16,125 nucleotides of DNA from LMUY01 sp964244655. GTDB taxonomy: Bacteria > Pseudomonadota > Alphaproteobacteria > Acetobacterales > Acetobacteraceae. The translations under genes and the position numbers were made by a program. The DNA is taken from contig CAXTJU010000072.1 of assembly GCA_964244655.1 (NCBI GenBank), forward strand, positions 1 to 16,125, in the 5' to 3' direction. The notes under the pieces were generated by a model. That model saw nothing but the letters and a program-made list of their open reading frames with translations. It was not told the DNA's origin and searched no databases. Positions 1 through 6,723 of the stretch are shown piece after piece (position 1 is the first letter of the stretch; each line of letters starts with the position of its first letter).

Positions 1-9
1 CGCCGGAGC

Positions 10-84
10 GCGGGCGTAGCTCAGGGGTAGAGCACAACCTTGCCAAGGTTGGGGTCGAGGGTTCGAATCCCTTCGCCCGCTCCA
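10..84 (+). tRNA. tRNA-Gly (anticodon GCC)
   Basis: A full cloverleaf can be folded. The acceptor stem is GCGGGCG (10-16) paired with CGCCCGC (74-80), followed by discriminator T81 and an encoded CCA at 82-84. The D-arm is GCTC...GAGC. The anticodon stem CAACC/GGTTG encloses the loop TTGCCAA (40-46), whose anticodon GCC lies at 42-44. The T-arm carries the standard GTTCGAATC. Anticodon GCC reads glycine codons GGC and GGU, of which GGC is heavily used in the neighbouring genes. A P450 gene follows on the same strand 183 bp downstream of the tRNA 3' end. An open frame of that gene runs back into the tRNA but is not credible as coding there. Confidence 0.97.
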
Positions 85-267
85 AGATCCAGACATTCAG
101 GGCGGCCCGCCGGCGTTGGTGCGATGGCAGTATGGCTGCGGCCGAAGCCGGGCCGCACGGATATATCTTCGCTTGCAACCCCCTCGCGCGTTAGGCTGCC
201 TGGACGATTGGCGGCTCCGTCAAAGTTGGCGGCGGCCCAACGGGTCGCGGGGAGGCCGAAAATCGAC

Positions 268-1509
268 ATGCCGGGCAACACGGCTCCCGACGCCGACAGA
301 ATCCCGCTGGACGACCTCAATCCCGGCAACCCGCGCCTGTTCCAGGCCGACGCCATCGGGCCGTATTTCGCGCGGCTGCGCCGGGACGCGCCGGTGCATT
401 ACTGCCGCGCCAGCCAGTTCGGCCCGTACTGGTCCATCACCCGCTACAAGGATATCCTGCAGGTCGAGAGCGACATCGAGGCATTCTCGTCCGACGTGAG
501 CCTGGGCGGCATCACCTTGAAGGACCAGCTGGCCGACTTCCCGATGCCCATGTTCATCGCCATGGACCCGCCCCGGCACGACGCGCAGCGCGCCGTGGTC
601 AGCCCCATGTTCACCGCCGCCAACCTGGCCAAGCTGGAGGACAGCATCCGCAGCCGCGCCGCCACCGTGCTGGACGCGTTGCCGGTCGGCGAGCCGTTCG
701 ATTGGGTGGGCCGCGTCTCCATCGAGCTCACGACCCAGATGCTCGCCATCCTGTTCGACTTCCCGTGGGACCAGCGCCGCAAGCTGACCCGGTGGTCCGA
801 CGTGGCCACCGCGCTGCCCGAATCCGGCATCGTGGAATCGGAGGACGCGCGCAAGGCGGAGCTGCGGGAGTGCCTTGCGACTTTCACCGCGCTGTGGAAT
901 CAGCGGGTCAACCAGCCGCCGACGCCGGACCTGGTGTCCATGCTGGCCCACGCGCCCTCGACCCGCGCCATGCCGCCCATGGAACTGCTCGGCAACATCG
1001 TGCTGCTGATCGTCGGCGGCAACGACACCACCCGCAACTCCATGACCGGCAGCGTGCTCGCCCTACACCAGAACCCGGCCGAATACGCCAAGCTGCGGGC
1101 CGACCCGGCGCTCATCGCCTCCCTGGTGCCGGAGGTCATCCGCTGGCAGACCCCGCTCGCCCACATGCGCCGCACCGCCACGCGGGACATCACGTTCGGC
1201 GGCCAGGCCATCCGCAAGGGCGACCGGGTGGTGATGTGGTACGTCTCGGGCAACCGCGACGAGGACGCCATCGAACAGGCGGACCGCTTCATCATCGACC
1301 GCCCCCGGCCCAAGAAGCACCTCTCCTTCGGCTTCGGCATCCACCGCTGCGTGGGCGAGCGGCTGGCGGAGATGCAGCTGCGGGTGGTGTGGGAGGAAAT
1401 CCTCAAGCGATTCGCCGCCATCGAGGTGCTGGGCGAGCCCCGCCGGGTGCTGTCCACCTTCGTGCGGGGCTACGAGACGCTGCCGGTGCGGATCACCGCG
1501 CGGGCCTGA
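268..1509 (+). CDS. Cytochrome P450, CYP153-type alkane/fatty acid omega-hydroxylase
   Basis: This 413-residue soluble bacterial P450 probably performs terminal hydroxylation of medium-chain alkanes, alcohols or fatty acids, taking electrons from a ferredoxin and ferredoxin reductase. The I-helix oxygen-activation motif GGNDTTRN is at 250-257, the K-helix ExxR (EVIR) at 289-292, and the haem loop FGFGIHRCVGERLAE at 354-368 with thiolate Cys361. Stretches such as FGPYWSITRY, LFDFPWD, IRWQTPLAHMRRTA and VMWYVSGNRD match CYP153A enzymes as I remember them, nearly end to end. The ATG at 268 gives the usual family length and has GGGGAGG at 249-255, 12 nt upstream; the frame is open further upstream, even into the tRNA, but that part looks non-coding. 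CYP153 genes often sit next to ferredoxin and reductase genes; none is present here, so redox partners must be encoded elsewhere. Subfamily and substrate are inferred. Confidence 0.95.
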   Translation: MPGNTAPDADRIPLDDLNPGNPRLFQADAIGPYFARLRRDAPVHYCRASQFGPYWSITRYKDILQVESDIEAFSSDVSLGGITLKDQLADFPMPMFIAMDPPRHDAQRAVVSPMFTAANLAKLEDSIRSRAATVLDALPVGEPFDWVGRVSIELTTQMLAILFDFPWDQRRKLTRWSDVATALPESGIVESEDARKAELRECLATFTALWNQRVNQPPTPDLVSMLAHAPSTRAMPPMELLGNIVLLIVGGNDTTRNSMTGSVLALHQNPAEYAKLRADPALIASLVPEVIRWQTPLAHMRRTATRDITFGGQAIRKGDRVVMWYVSGNRDEDAIEQADRFIIDRPRPKKHLSFGFGIHRCVGERLAEMQLRVVWEEILKRFAAIEVLGEPRRVLSTFVRGYETLPVRITARA

Positions 1510-1529
1510 GGAGCGGCAAATCGAAGGAT

Positions 1530-1665
1530 GGGGCTCTGCCCCAAACCCCGCCAGAGGACGAAGTCCTCTGGACACCTGGCTATAAGAACCATGGGTCAAG
1601 GGAACCTCGTTCCCTTGCGGGTGCAGGGCGGAACCCTGCTGCGCCTAGTATCGGCGGCGACTAGG
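1530..1665. repeat. Intergenic multi-hairpin repeat between the P450 and ubiM genes
   Basis: Five short inverted repeats follow one another in the 190-bp gap. They are GGGGC/GCCCC (1530-1542, 3-nt loop), CCAGAGGAC/GTCCTCTGG (1551-1571, 9-bp stem with 3-nt loop), CAAGGGAAC/GTTCCCTTG (1597-1617, 9-bp stem with 3-nt loop), GCAGGG/CCCTGC (1623-1639) and CCTAGT/ACTAGG (1644-1665). No T-run follows, so this is not a classic intrinsic terminator, although it could act as one or stabilise RNA ends. The modules resemble a dispersed intergenic repeat that I associate with Acetobacteraceae genomes; that link is from memory and is not shown by this window, which has only one copy. Confidence 0.8.
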
Positions 1666-1699
1666 GGCATCTGATTGCCATGCCTGGAATGCACAGCTG

Positions 1700-2890
1700 A
1701 TGCAGTTCGATGTCACCGTGGTGGGCGGCGGCCCGATCGGCCTGGCCCTCGCCGGGTCGCTGGCGGGGGCGGGGCTGCGCATCGCCGTGGTGGACCGGCA
1801 GCCCGAGGCCGCCCTCGCCGACCCGGCGTTCGATGGCCGTGAGACCGCGCTGACCCACCTGTCCCGCCGCATCCTGCAAGGCCTCGGCGCCTGGGACCGC
1901 CTGCCGCCGGCGGACATCTCGCCGCTGCGCGAGGCCCACGTGCTGAACGGCGGCTCCCCCTACGCGCTGCGCTACGACGCGCAAGGCCAGGCCGAGACCG
2001 AGCTCGGCAACCTGGTCCCCTACCACCGCATCCGCGCCGCGCTGTTCCAGGCCGTCCGCCCGCTGCCCGACGTGCGGCTGTTCGCCGGCCTCGCCGTCAC
2101 CGCAGCGCAGGCCGGGCGGGAGGGCTGCCGCGTGACGCTCTCGGACGGCGCCGTGCTGGGCAGCCGCCTGCTGGTCGCGGCCGACTCGCGCTTTTCCGAG
2201 CTGCGCGCGCGGTTCGGCATCCCGGCCGAGGTCAACCGCTCCCCCAACGCCATGCTGGCGTGCCGCATGGACCATGACGGCGACCACCACCACACCGCCA
2301 CCGAGTGCTTCGACCAGGGCCAGATCATCGCCACCCTGCCGATGAACGGCCGCAGCTCCTCCCTGGTGCTGACCCTGCCGCGCTCCGCCATCGACCGCCT
2401 GCACGCCCTGCCGCCGGACGCCTTCAACGCGGAGGTGACCCGGCGCGCCCGCCGCCGCCTGGGCGCCATGCGGCTGGCCGGCACGCGCCACGTCCACCCG
2501 CTCGCCACCTGCTACGCCCGCCGCTTCGCCGGCCCGCGCTTCGCTCTCGTGGGGGATGCGGCGGTCGGCATGAACCCGATGACGGCGCACGGCTTCAACC
2601 TCGGCCTGCGCGGCCAGGACACCCTGGCCGGCCTGATCCGCGCCGCCGCCGCCCGGGGCGAGGACATCGCGGCGCCGGGCCTGCTGGGCGAGTACGAGCG
2701 CGCCCACCGCCGGGCGACGTGGCCGCTGTACGCCGGCACCAACCTGCTGGCGAAGCTGTACGCGGGCGAGGGGCTGGCGGCGCGCCTGGCCCGCCCGGCG
2801 GCGCTGCGCCTGGGCAACCTGCCGGTGTTCAGGAACACGGTGCGGTCCCTGCTGATGGAGAACGCGCCGCACCGCACGGCGCTGGCCTAG
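1700..2890 (+). CDS. ubiM: UbiH/UbiF-family FAD hydroxylase, probably 5-demethoxyubiquinol hydroxylase UbiM
   Basis: This 396-residue flavin monooxygenase probably hydroxylates the aromatic ring of ubiquinone precursors, using FAD, a reduced nicotinamide and O2, at the inner face of the cytoplasmic membrane. The N-terminal Rossmann motif VVGGGPIG is at 7-14, the second nucleotide motif appears as ADSRFS (161-166, where many relatives have ADG), and the FAD-ribityl motif is GDAAVGMNPMTAHGFNLGL (285-303). The segment ALADPAFDGRETALTH (38-53) and the GDAAVGM variant (most UbiH/UbiF proteins have GDAAH) are what I recall from the UbiM branch found in scattered alpha-, beta- and gammaproteobacteria. 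Ring position is therefore inferred. The ATG at 1700 puts the Rossmann motif at the normal distance, but no strong Shine-Dalgarno precedes it. The gene is convergent with the permease gene and sits alone, without other ubi genes. Confidence 0.9.
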   Translation: MQFDVTVVGGGPIGLALAGSLAGAGLRIAVVDRQPEAALADPAFDGRETALTHLSRRILQGLGAWDRLPPADISPLREAHVLNGGSPYALRYDAQGQAETELGNLVPYHRIRAALFQAVRPLPDVRLFAGLAVTAAQAGREGCRVTLSDGAVLGSRLLVAADSRFSELRARFGIPAEVNRSPNAMLACRMDHDGDHHHTATECFDQGQIIATLPMNGRSSSLVLTLPRSAIDRLHALPPDAFNAEVTRRARRRLGAMRLAGTRHVHPLATCYARRFAGPRFALVGDAAVGMNPMTAHGFNLGLRGQDTLAGLIRAAAARGEDIAAPGLLGEYERAHRRATWPLYAGTNLLAKLYAGEGLAARLARPAALRLGNLPVFRNTVRSLLMENAPHRTALA

Positions 2891-2934
2891 AGCATCATCC
2901 GACCGAATGGGATCACCCGTCGGATAAAGATGCT
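2891..2934. repeat. Inverted repeat directly after the ubiM stop codon
   Basis: The arms AGCATC+ATCCGAC (2891-2903) and GTCGGAT+AAA+GATGCT (2919-2934) pair as a 7-bp inner stem and a 6-bp outer stem, with three unpaired A between them and a 15-nt loop. It starts immediately after the TAG stop of ubiM. It probably forms the 3' end of the ubiM transcript together with the next hairpin. The arrangement resembles a repeated intergenic element seen in alphaproteobacteria (recollection). Confidence 0.7.
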
Positions 2935-2948
2935 CGCAAAAACAAAGC

Positions 2949-2992
2949 CTAGAGCGTTTTGCGTGCGCCTATCAGCACGGAAAACGCTCTAG
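2949..2992. terminator. Likely bidirectional terminator hairpin between ubiM and the permease gene
   Basis: A 12-bp perfect stem pairs CTAGAGCGTTTT (2949-2960) with AAAACGCTCTAG (2981-2992). After one G/G mismatch it continues as CGTGC/GCACG around an 8-nt loop. It lies between two convergent genes, and its right arm contains the TAG stop codon of the minus-strand permease gene (2989-2991). The A/T tract lies inside the stem rather than after it, so intrinsic termination is plausible but not textbook. The sequence also resembles a dispersed alphaproteobacterial repeat. Confidence 0.65.
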
Positions 2993-4920
2993 CCGCCTGC
3001 CTCCTCCTCCGCCAGCGCCGCCCCCGGCAAGGGCGGGTTCAGCTGCCACGGCACCCCGATCACCGCCAGCTCCGGCCCGGCGTCGCGCAGCAGCGCCACC
3101 CGCAGCCGCCGCTCCCGGTGGGTGTGCATCGCCGCCTCCCACCAGCGCCGCTCAATCAGCTGCGGCAGCACCACCGCCACCGGCCGGCCGGGGTCGCGCG
3201 CATCCGCCTCGTCGATCAGCCGCAGCAGCGGCGCCAGCACGCTGCGGTACTGCGAGGTCTGCACCACCAGACGCGGCTCCGGCAGGCCCGCCGCCCGCGC
3301 CGGGCCGGCCACGCACTGCTCCCACTCGCTGCGCAGCCCCTTCTCGTGCTCCTCGGCGTCCGGGCCTTCCAGCTCGGTGCAGTGCAGCGCCGTCACGTCG
3401 GATGACAGTCCCATGGCGAACGCCACCGCCTTCTGCGCCACCCGGTCCCAGCGGCTGATCGGGATCAGCAGGGCAGGGGCGCGGGGCGGGCGCAGGCGCA
3501 GCGGCGCGTCCCGGTCCTGCAGCAGCTGGCGGTCAAGGCCCGCATAGTAGCGGTGCACCAGGTGCAGCGCCCCCAGTGTCGCCGGGATCACCAGCACCGT
3601 CAGCCAGGCGCCCTCGGCGAATTTGGCCACCAGGATGACCGCCAGGGCGAGGGTGGTGGCGACCGCGCCGACGCCGTTGACCGCCAGCCGGGCCTGGTCC
3701 GCCCGGCCCTTGCCCTTGCGCCGCCAATGCGCCGCCATGCCGAATTGGGACAGGCTGAACGACAGGAACGCGCCCACGGCGAACAGCGGGATCAGCCGGT
3801 CGGTGATGCCGCCGAACGCCGCCAGCAGCAGCCCTGCGCCGGCGGCGAGGAACAGGATGCCCGCCGTGTACACCAGCCGCCGCCCCGGCAGCGCGAACGC
3901 CACCGGCAGGTAGCCGTCGCTCGCCACCTGGCGGCACAGCCGGGGAAACCCCACGAAGGAGGTGTTGGCCGACAGGCACAGCACCGCCAGCACGTTGCCG
4001 ATCGTCACGTAGTACAGCCAGCCGCGCCCGTGCACCGCCCCCACCAGCTGCGACAGCACGCTCTGGTAGCCCGGCTTGGTCTGGTCCATCGCGCCCACGT
4101 GGTATGTCACGCACAGGTAGGCGATGCCGGCCAGCAGCAGCCCCAGCACGACCACGATGGCGGCCAGCGTGCCGTGGGCGTAGCGGGCGCGCGGCTCGCG
4201 GAACGCGCCGACGCCGTTGCTGACCGCCTCCACCCCCGTCATCGCCGTGCACCCGGCGGCGAAGGTGCGCAGCAGCAGCCACAGGCTGGAGGCCGCCGCC
4301 GCCGCCGGCAGGGCAGGCGGCGCGATGACGGGGGCCGCATGGCCCGTCGCGGCCTTCCACGCGCCCACCAGCAGGATGCCGCCCAGCGAGGCGATGAACA
4401 GGTAGGTCGGCACGCCGAACGCCAGGCCCGACTCCTTGGTGCCGCGCAGGTTCACCAGCGTCACCATGCCCAGCACCGCCAGGCACAGCGGCAGCGTGTA
4501 GGGCTGCATGGCCGGCACGGCGGAGGTGAAGGCGCCGATCCCCGCCGAGATGCCGACCGCCACGTTCAGCATGTAATCCACCATCAGCGCCGCCGCCGCC
4601 AGCAGCCCCGCGTTCTCGCCCAGGTTCTCCTTGGCCACCGTGTAGGAGCCGCCGTTGGACGGGTAGGCGGCGATGGTCTGCCAGTACGAGAAGAACAGCA
4701 CCGCCAGCAGCAGCAGGATGACGGCGGTGACCGGCCCGATGATCCCGAGGCCCGCCGCCCCCAGCGGCGCCAGCACCGTCAGCGCCGCCTCCGGCCCATA
4801 GGCGGCGGAGCCCAGCCCGTCCAGCCCCATGGACGGCACGCCCTCCAGCACGCCGATCTTGCCCTGCTCCGCCTCCCGGTTGGCGAGCGTGCGGCCGAGC
4901 AGCGAGCGCGACAATGACAC
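2989..4920 (-). CDS. APC-superfamily permease, KimA (YdaO)-like, with C-terminal cytosolic domain
   Basis: A 643-residue inner-membrane transporter with about 12 hydrophobic segments in residues 25-465, then a soluble C-terminal domain (about 470-643) of universal-stress-protein-like character. The N-terminal half follows Bacillus potassium importer KimA as I remember it: DGLGSAAYG (34-42), YPSNGGSYTVAKENLGENAG (86-105) and MVDYMLNVAVGISAG (113-127). D34, Y41 and D115 line up with three KimA K+-site residues, while two others appear changed (N119, G123). Substrate could therefore be K+, another cation or an amino acid. The start is GTG at 4920, with GGGAG at 4930-4934 nine bases upstream. The gene follows arfB on the same strand after 61 bp and may be co-transcribed with it. 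Its stop lies inside the terminator hairpin shared with ubiM. Confidence 0.85.
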   Translation of the reverse strand: MSLSRSLLGRTLANREAEQGKIGVLEGVPSMGLDGLGSAAYGPEAALTVLAPLGAAGLGIIGPVTAVILLLLAVLFFSYWQTIAAYPSNGGSYTVAKENLGENAGLLAAAALMVDYMLNVAVGISAGIGAFTSAVPAMQPYTLPLCLAVLGMVTLVNLRGTKESGLAFGVPTYLFIASLGGILLVGAWKAATGHAAPVIAPPALPAAAAASSLWLLLRTFAAGCTAMTGVEAVSNGVGAFREPRARYAHGTLAAIVVVLGLLLAGIAYLCVTYHVGAMDQTKPGYQSVLSQLVGAVHGRGWLYYVTIGNVLAVLCLSANTSFVGFPRLCRQVASDGYLPVAFALPGRRLVYTAGILFLAAGAGLLLAAFGGITDRLIPLFAVGAFLSFSLSQFGMAAHWRRKGKGRADQARLAVNGVGAVATTLALAVILVAKFAEGAWLTVLVIPATLGALHLVHRYYAGLDRQLLQDRDAPLRLRPPRAPALLIPISRWDRVAQKAVAFAMGLSSDVTALHCTELEGPDAEEHEKGLRSEWEQCVAGPARAAGLPEPRLVVQTSQYRSVLAPLLRLIDEADARDPGRPVAVVLPQLIERRWWEAAMHTHRERRLRVALLRDAGPELAVIGVPWQLNPPLPGAALAEEEAGG

Positions 4921-4981
4921 CGAAGCAGTCTCCCGGATGGACCCGGCGGCTTCTACACGCGGCCCGCCTCCCGGTCCCCCA

Positions 4982-5407
4982 TCAATCCCCGTCCGGCCGG
5001 GCGCGCCCGCGTTTCACCGCCGCGCGTGACGTTTTGGCATCCAGCCGGCGGCGCTTGCTGGCCAGGGTGGGGCGGGTCTTCACCCGGAACGCCGGCGGCT
5101 CGGCGGCGGCGCGGATCAGCTCGGCCAGCCGCTCGCGCGCGTCGGCCCGGTTGCGTTCCTGGGTGCGGAAGCGGCTGGCCGAGATCAGCAGCGCGCCATC
5201 CGCCGTCATGCGCCGGCCGGCGAGCACGGCGAGCCGCGACAGCACGGCCGGGCTGAGCGCCGCCGACCCGGCCGCGTCGAAGCGCAGCTGCACCGCGGTC
5301 GCCACCTTGTTGACGTTCTGCCCGCCGGGTCCGCCGGCGGTGATGAAGCGCTCCTCCAGCTCGGACTCGTCGAGCTCGATGCGCGCGTTGATGCGGAGGG
5401 CGGCCAT
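4982..5407 (-). CDS. arfB: Peptidyl-tRNA hydrolase ArfB (YaeJ), ribosome rescue factor
   Basis: A 141-residue protein that frees ribosomes stalled on mRNAs lacking a stop codon by hydrolysing the peptidyl-tRNA. The release-factor domain carries the catalytic motif in ITAGGPGGQNVNKVATAVQL (22-41), with GGQ at 28-30. The basic C-terminal tail (about 105-141: KTRPTLASKRRRLDAKTSRA onward) is the part that ArfB places in the empty mRNA channel. Length and layout match the family. The ATG at 5407 begins MAALRIN directly before the domain; a much longer in-frame extension upstream is antisense to ada and is rejected. No convincing Shine-Dalgarno precedes it. It is divergent from ada (108 bp between starts) and lies upstream of the permease gene on the same strand. 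Confidence 0.95.
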   Translation of the reverse strand: MAALRINARIELDESELEERFITAGGPGGQNVNKVATAVQLRFDAAGSAALSPAVLSRLAVLAGRRMTADGALLISASRFRTQERNRADARERLAELIRAAAEPPAFRVKTRPTLASKRRRLDAKTSRAAVKRGRARPDGD

Positions 5408-5515
5408 CCGGGCATGGTAGCCTGTGCGCAGCCAGAATTCGACCGCAAGGAACGGGGTGCGGCGGGGCTCCGGCCGGCGCACGCCGGACGTGCGACCAGG
5501 CAGGATGGGGAAGCG

Positions 5516-6595
5516 ATGGCAGTCATGACCAGCAAGCCGGCCCAGAAGGCCGTCCCATGCGATCCGCGCTGGGTCCAGCTCTCTGCGCGCGACAAGGCCG
5601 CGGACGGGCAGTTCTGCTACGCCGTGGCGACGACGGGCGTGTACTGCCGCCCGTCCTGCCCTTCGCGCGCGCCCAACCCGAGGAACGTCCGCTTCTTCGG
5701 CACGCCCGCCGCGGCGCAAGCGGCAGGGTTCCGCGCCTGCCGCCGCTGCAACCCGAACGGCCTGTCCGTCGCGGCGCAGGACGCCGCCATCATGGCCAAG
5801 GCTTGCCGGTCGATCGAGCAGGCGGAGACCCCGCCCGCCCTGGCTGCCCTGGCCGCTGCCGCGGATCTCAGCCCGGCCCATTTCCACCGCCGGTTCAAAG
5901 CCACCACCGGCGTCACCCCGAAAGCCTACGCCGAGGCCTGCCGCGCGGCGCGGGTCCGGCAGGAGCTGGGCCAGGCCGGCAGCGTGACGCAGGCCCTGCA
6001 CGGCGCCGGGTTCGGGTCCAGCGGCCGGTTCTATGCGGCCTCCACCGCCCTGCTGGGCATGACGCCGGGCCGCTACCAGTCCGGCGGCGCGGGCGAGCAG
6101 CTGCGCTTCGCCATCGGCCAGTGCTCGCTGGGCGCCGTCCTGGTCGCGTGCAGCGCCAAGGGCGTCGCCGCCATCCTGCTCGGCGACGACCCGGACGCCT
6201 TGGCGCGGGGCCTGCAAGACCGTTTCCCGCGCGCAAGCCTGATCGGCGGCGACGCCGGGTTCGAGGCGATGGTGGCGCGGGTGGTGGGCTGCGTCGAGTC
6301 GCCGGGCCAGGGCCTGGATTTGCCGCTGGACGTGCGCGGCACCGCGTTCCAGCAGCGCGTCTGGCAAGCGCTGCGCGGCATACCGCCCGGCGAGACCGCG
6401 AGCTACGCGCAGGTCGCAGCGCGCATCGGCGCACCCGGCGCGGTGCGGGCGGTGGGGGCGGCCTGCGCCGCCAACGCGCTGGCGGTGGCGATCCCGTGCC
6501 ACCGGGTGGTGCGCGGCGATGGCGGGCTGTCCGGCTACCGCTGGGGGGTGGACCGCAAGCGGGCGCTGCTGGCGCGGGAGGCCGGCCAGGCCTAG
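5516..6595 (+). CDS. ada: Ada: bifunctional methylphosphotriester sensor, transcriptional activator and O6-methylguanine-DNA methyltransferase
   Basis: A 359-residue alkylation-response protein with all three Ada parts. The N-terminal zinc domain has TTGVYCRPSCPSR (39-51) and ACRRC (74-78). C44, C48, C75 and C78 are the expected zinc ligands, with C44 equivalent to methyl-acceptor Cys38 of E. coli Ada. An AraC-type helix-turn-helix region occupies about 85-190. The C-terminal methyltransferase has IPCHRVV (326-332) with acceptor Cys328. Methylation of the N-terminal cysteine should turn it into an activator of repair genes, including itself. The ATG at 5516 is preceded by GGGGA and gives the family length; a second ATG at 5525 is possible and an open frame back to 5414 is not credible. 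It is divergent from arfB. I saw no clear E. coli-type Ada box upstream. Confidence 0.96.
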   Translation: MAVMTSKPAQKAVPCDPRWVQLSARDKAADGQFCYAVATTGVYCRPSCPSRAPNPRNVRFFGTPAAAQAAGFRACRRCNPNGLSVAAQDAAIMAKACRSIEQAETPPALAALAAAADLSPAHFHRRFKATTGVTPKAYAEACRAARVRQELGQAGSVTQALHGAGFGSSGRFYAASTALLGMTPGRYQSGGAGEQLRFAIGQCSLGAVLVACSAKGVAAILLGDDPDALARGLQDRFPRASLIGGDAGFEAMVARVVGCVESPGQGLDLPLDVRGTAFQQRVWQALRGIPPGETASYAQVAARIGAPGAVRAVGAACAANALAVAIPCHRVVRGDGGLSGYRWGVDRKRALLAREAGQA

Positions 6596-6687
6596 CCGCT
6601 CATCCGAGCTGCCGAACCATGGCGGCAAGGGACCTGCTCGCCACCTTGGCGGAGGGTGCTCCGGGACGGCCGCGCCCGCCTCGGTGC

Positions 6688-6723
6688 TTGCTATTTCAGC
6701 ATAGCTATCTTATAGTAGCATCA
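6688..6723 (+). promoter_or_regulatory. Sigma-70-like promoter with operator-like spacer; apparent leaderless start of the FUSC gene
   Basis: TTGCTA (6688-6693) and TATAGT (6711-6716) are separated by exactly 17 bp, close to the TTGACA-17-TATAAT consensus. Initiation about 7 bp after the -10 box would fall on the A of ATG at 6723, and no Shine-Dalgarno is present, so a leaderless mRNA is implied. The spacer holds CATAGCTA (6700-6707) and the inverted repeat CTAT-CTT-ATAG (6705-6715). CATAGCTA recurs at 8350-8357 upstream of marR, suggesting a MarR binding site. This stands out as an AT-rich island in high-GC surroundings. Confidence 0.65.

Noticed and set aside
40..267. N-terminal extension of the P450 frame back into tRNA-Gly
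   Set aside because: It would overlap the tRNA and adds 76 residues with no P450 character; the ATG at 268 gives the family length and has a Shine-Dalgarno.
1661..2872. Long minus-strand open frame opposite ubiM
   Set aside because: Its product is a Gln/Arg/Gly/Ala-rich shadow caused by high GC; the plus-strand frame has clear flavoprotein motifs.
3553..4917. 454-codon plus-strand open frame opposite the permease gene
   Set aside because: The product is dominated by R, Q, H and G with no recognisable domain, typical of an antisense shadow of a membrane-protein gene.
5408..5515. Ada-box operator in the arfB-ada intergenic region
   Set aside because: No sequence resembling the E. coli AAAnnAAAGCGCA box could be found; Ada sites may differ in this group, so none is annotated.
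5408..6628. Minus-strand extension upstream of arfB through the ada gene
   Set aside because: The release-factor domain begins right at ATG 5407, and the extension is low-complexity antisense of ada, which has all Ada motifs.
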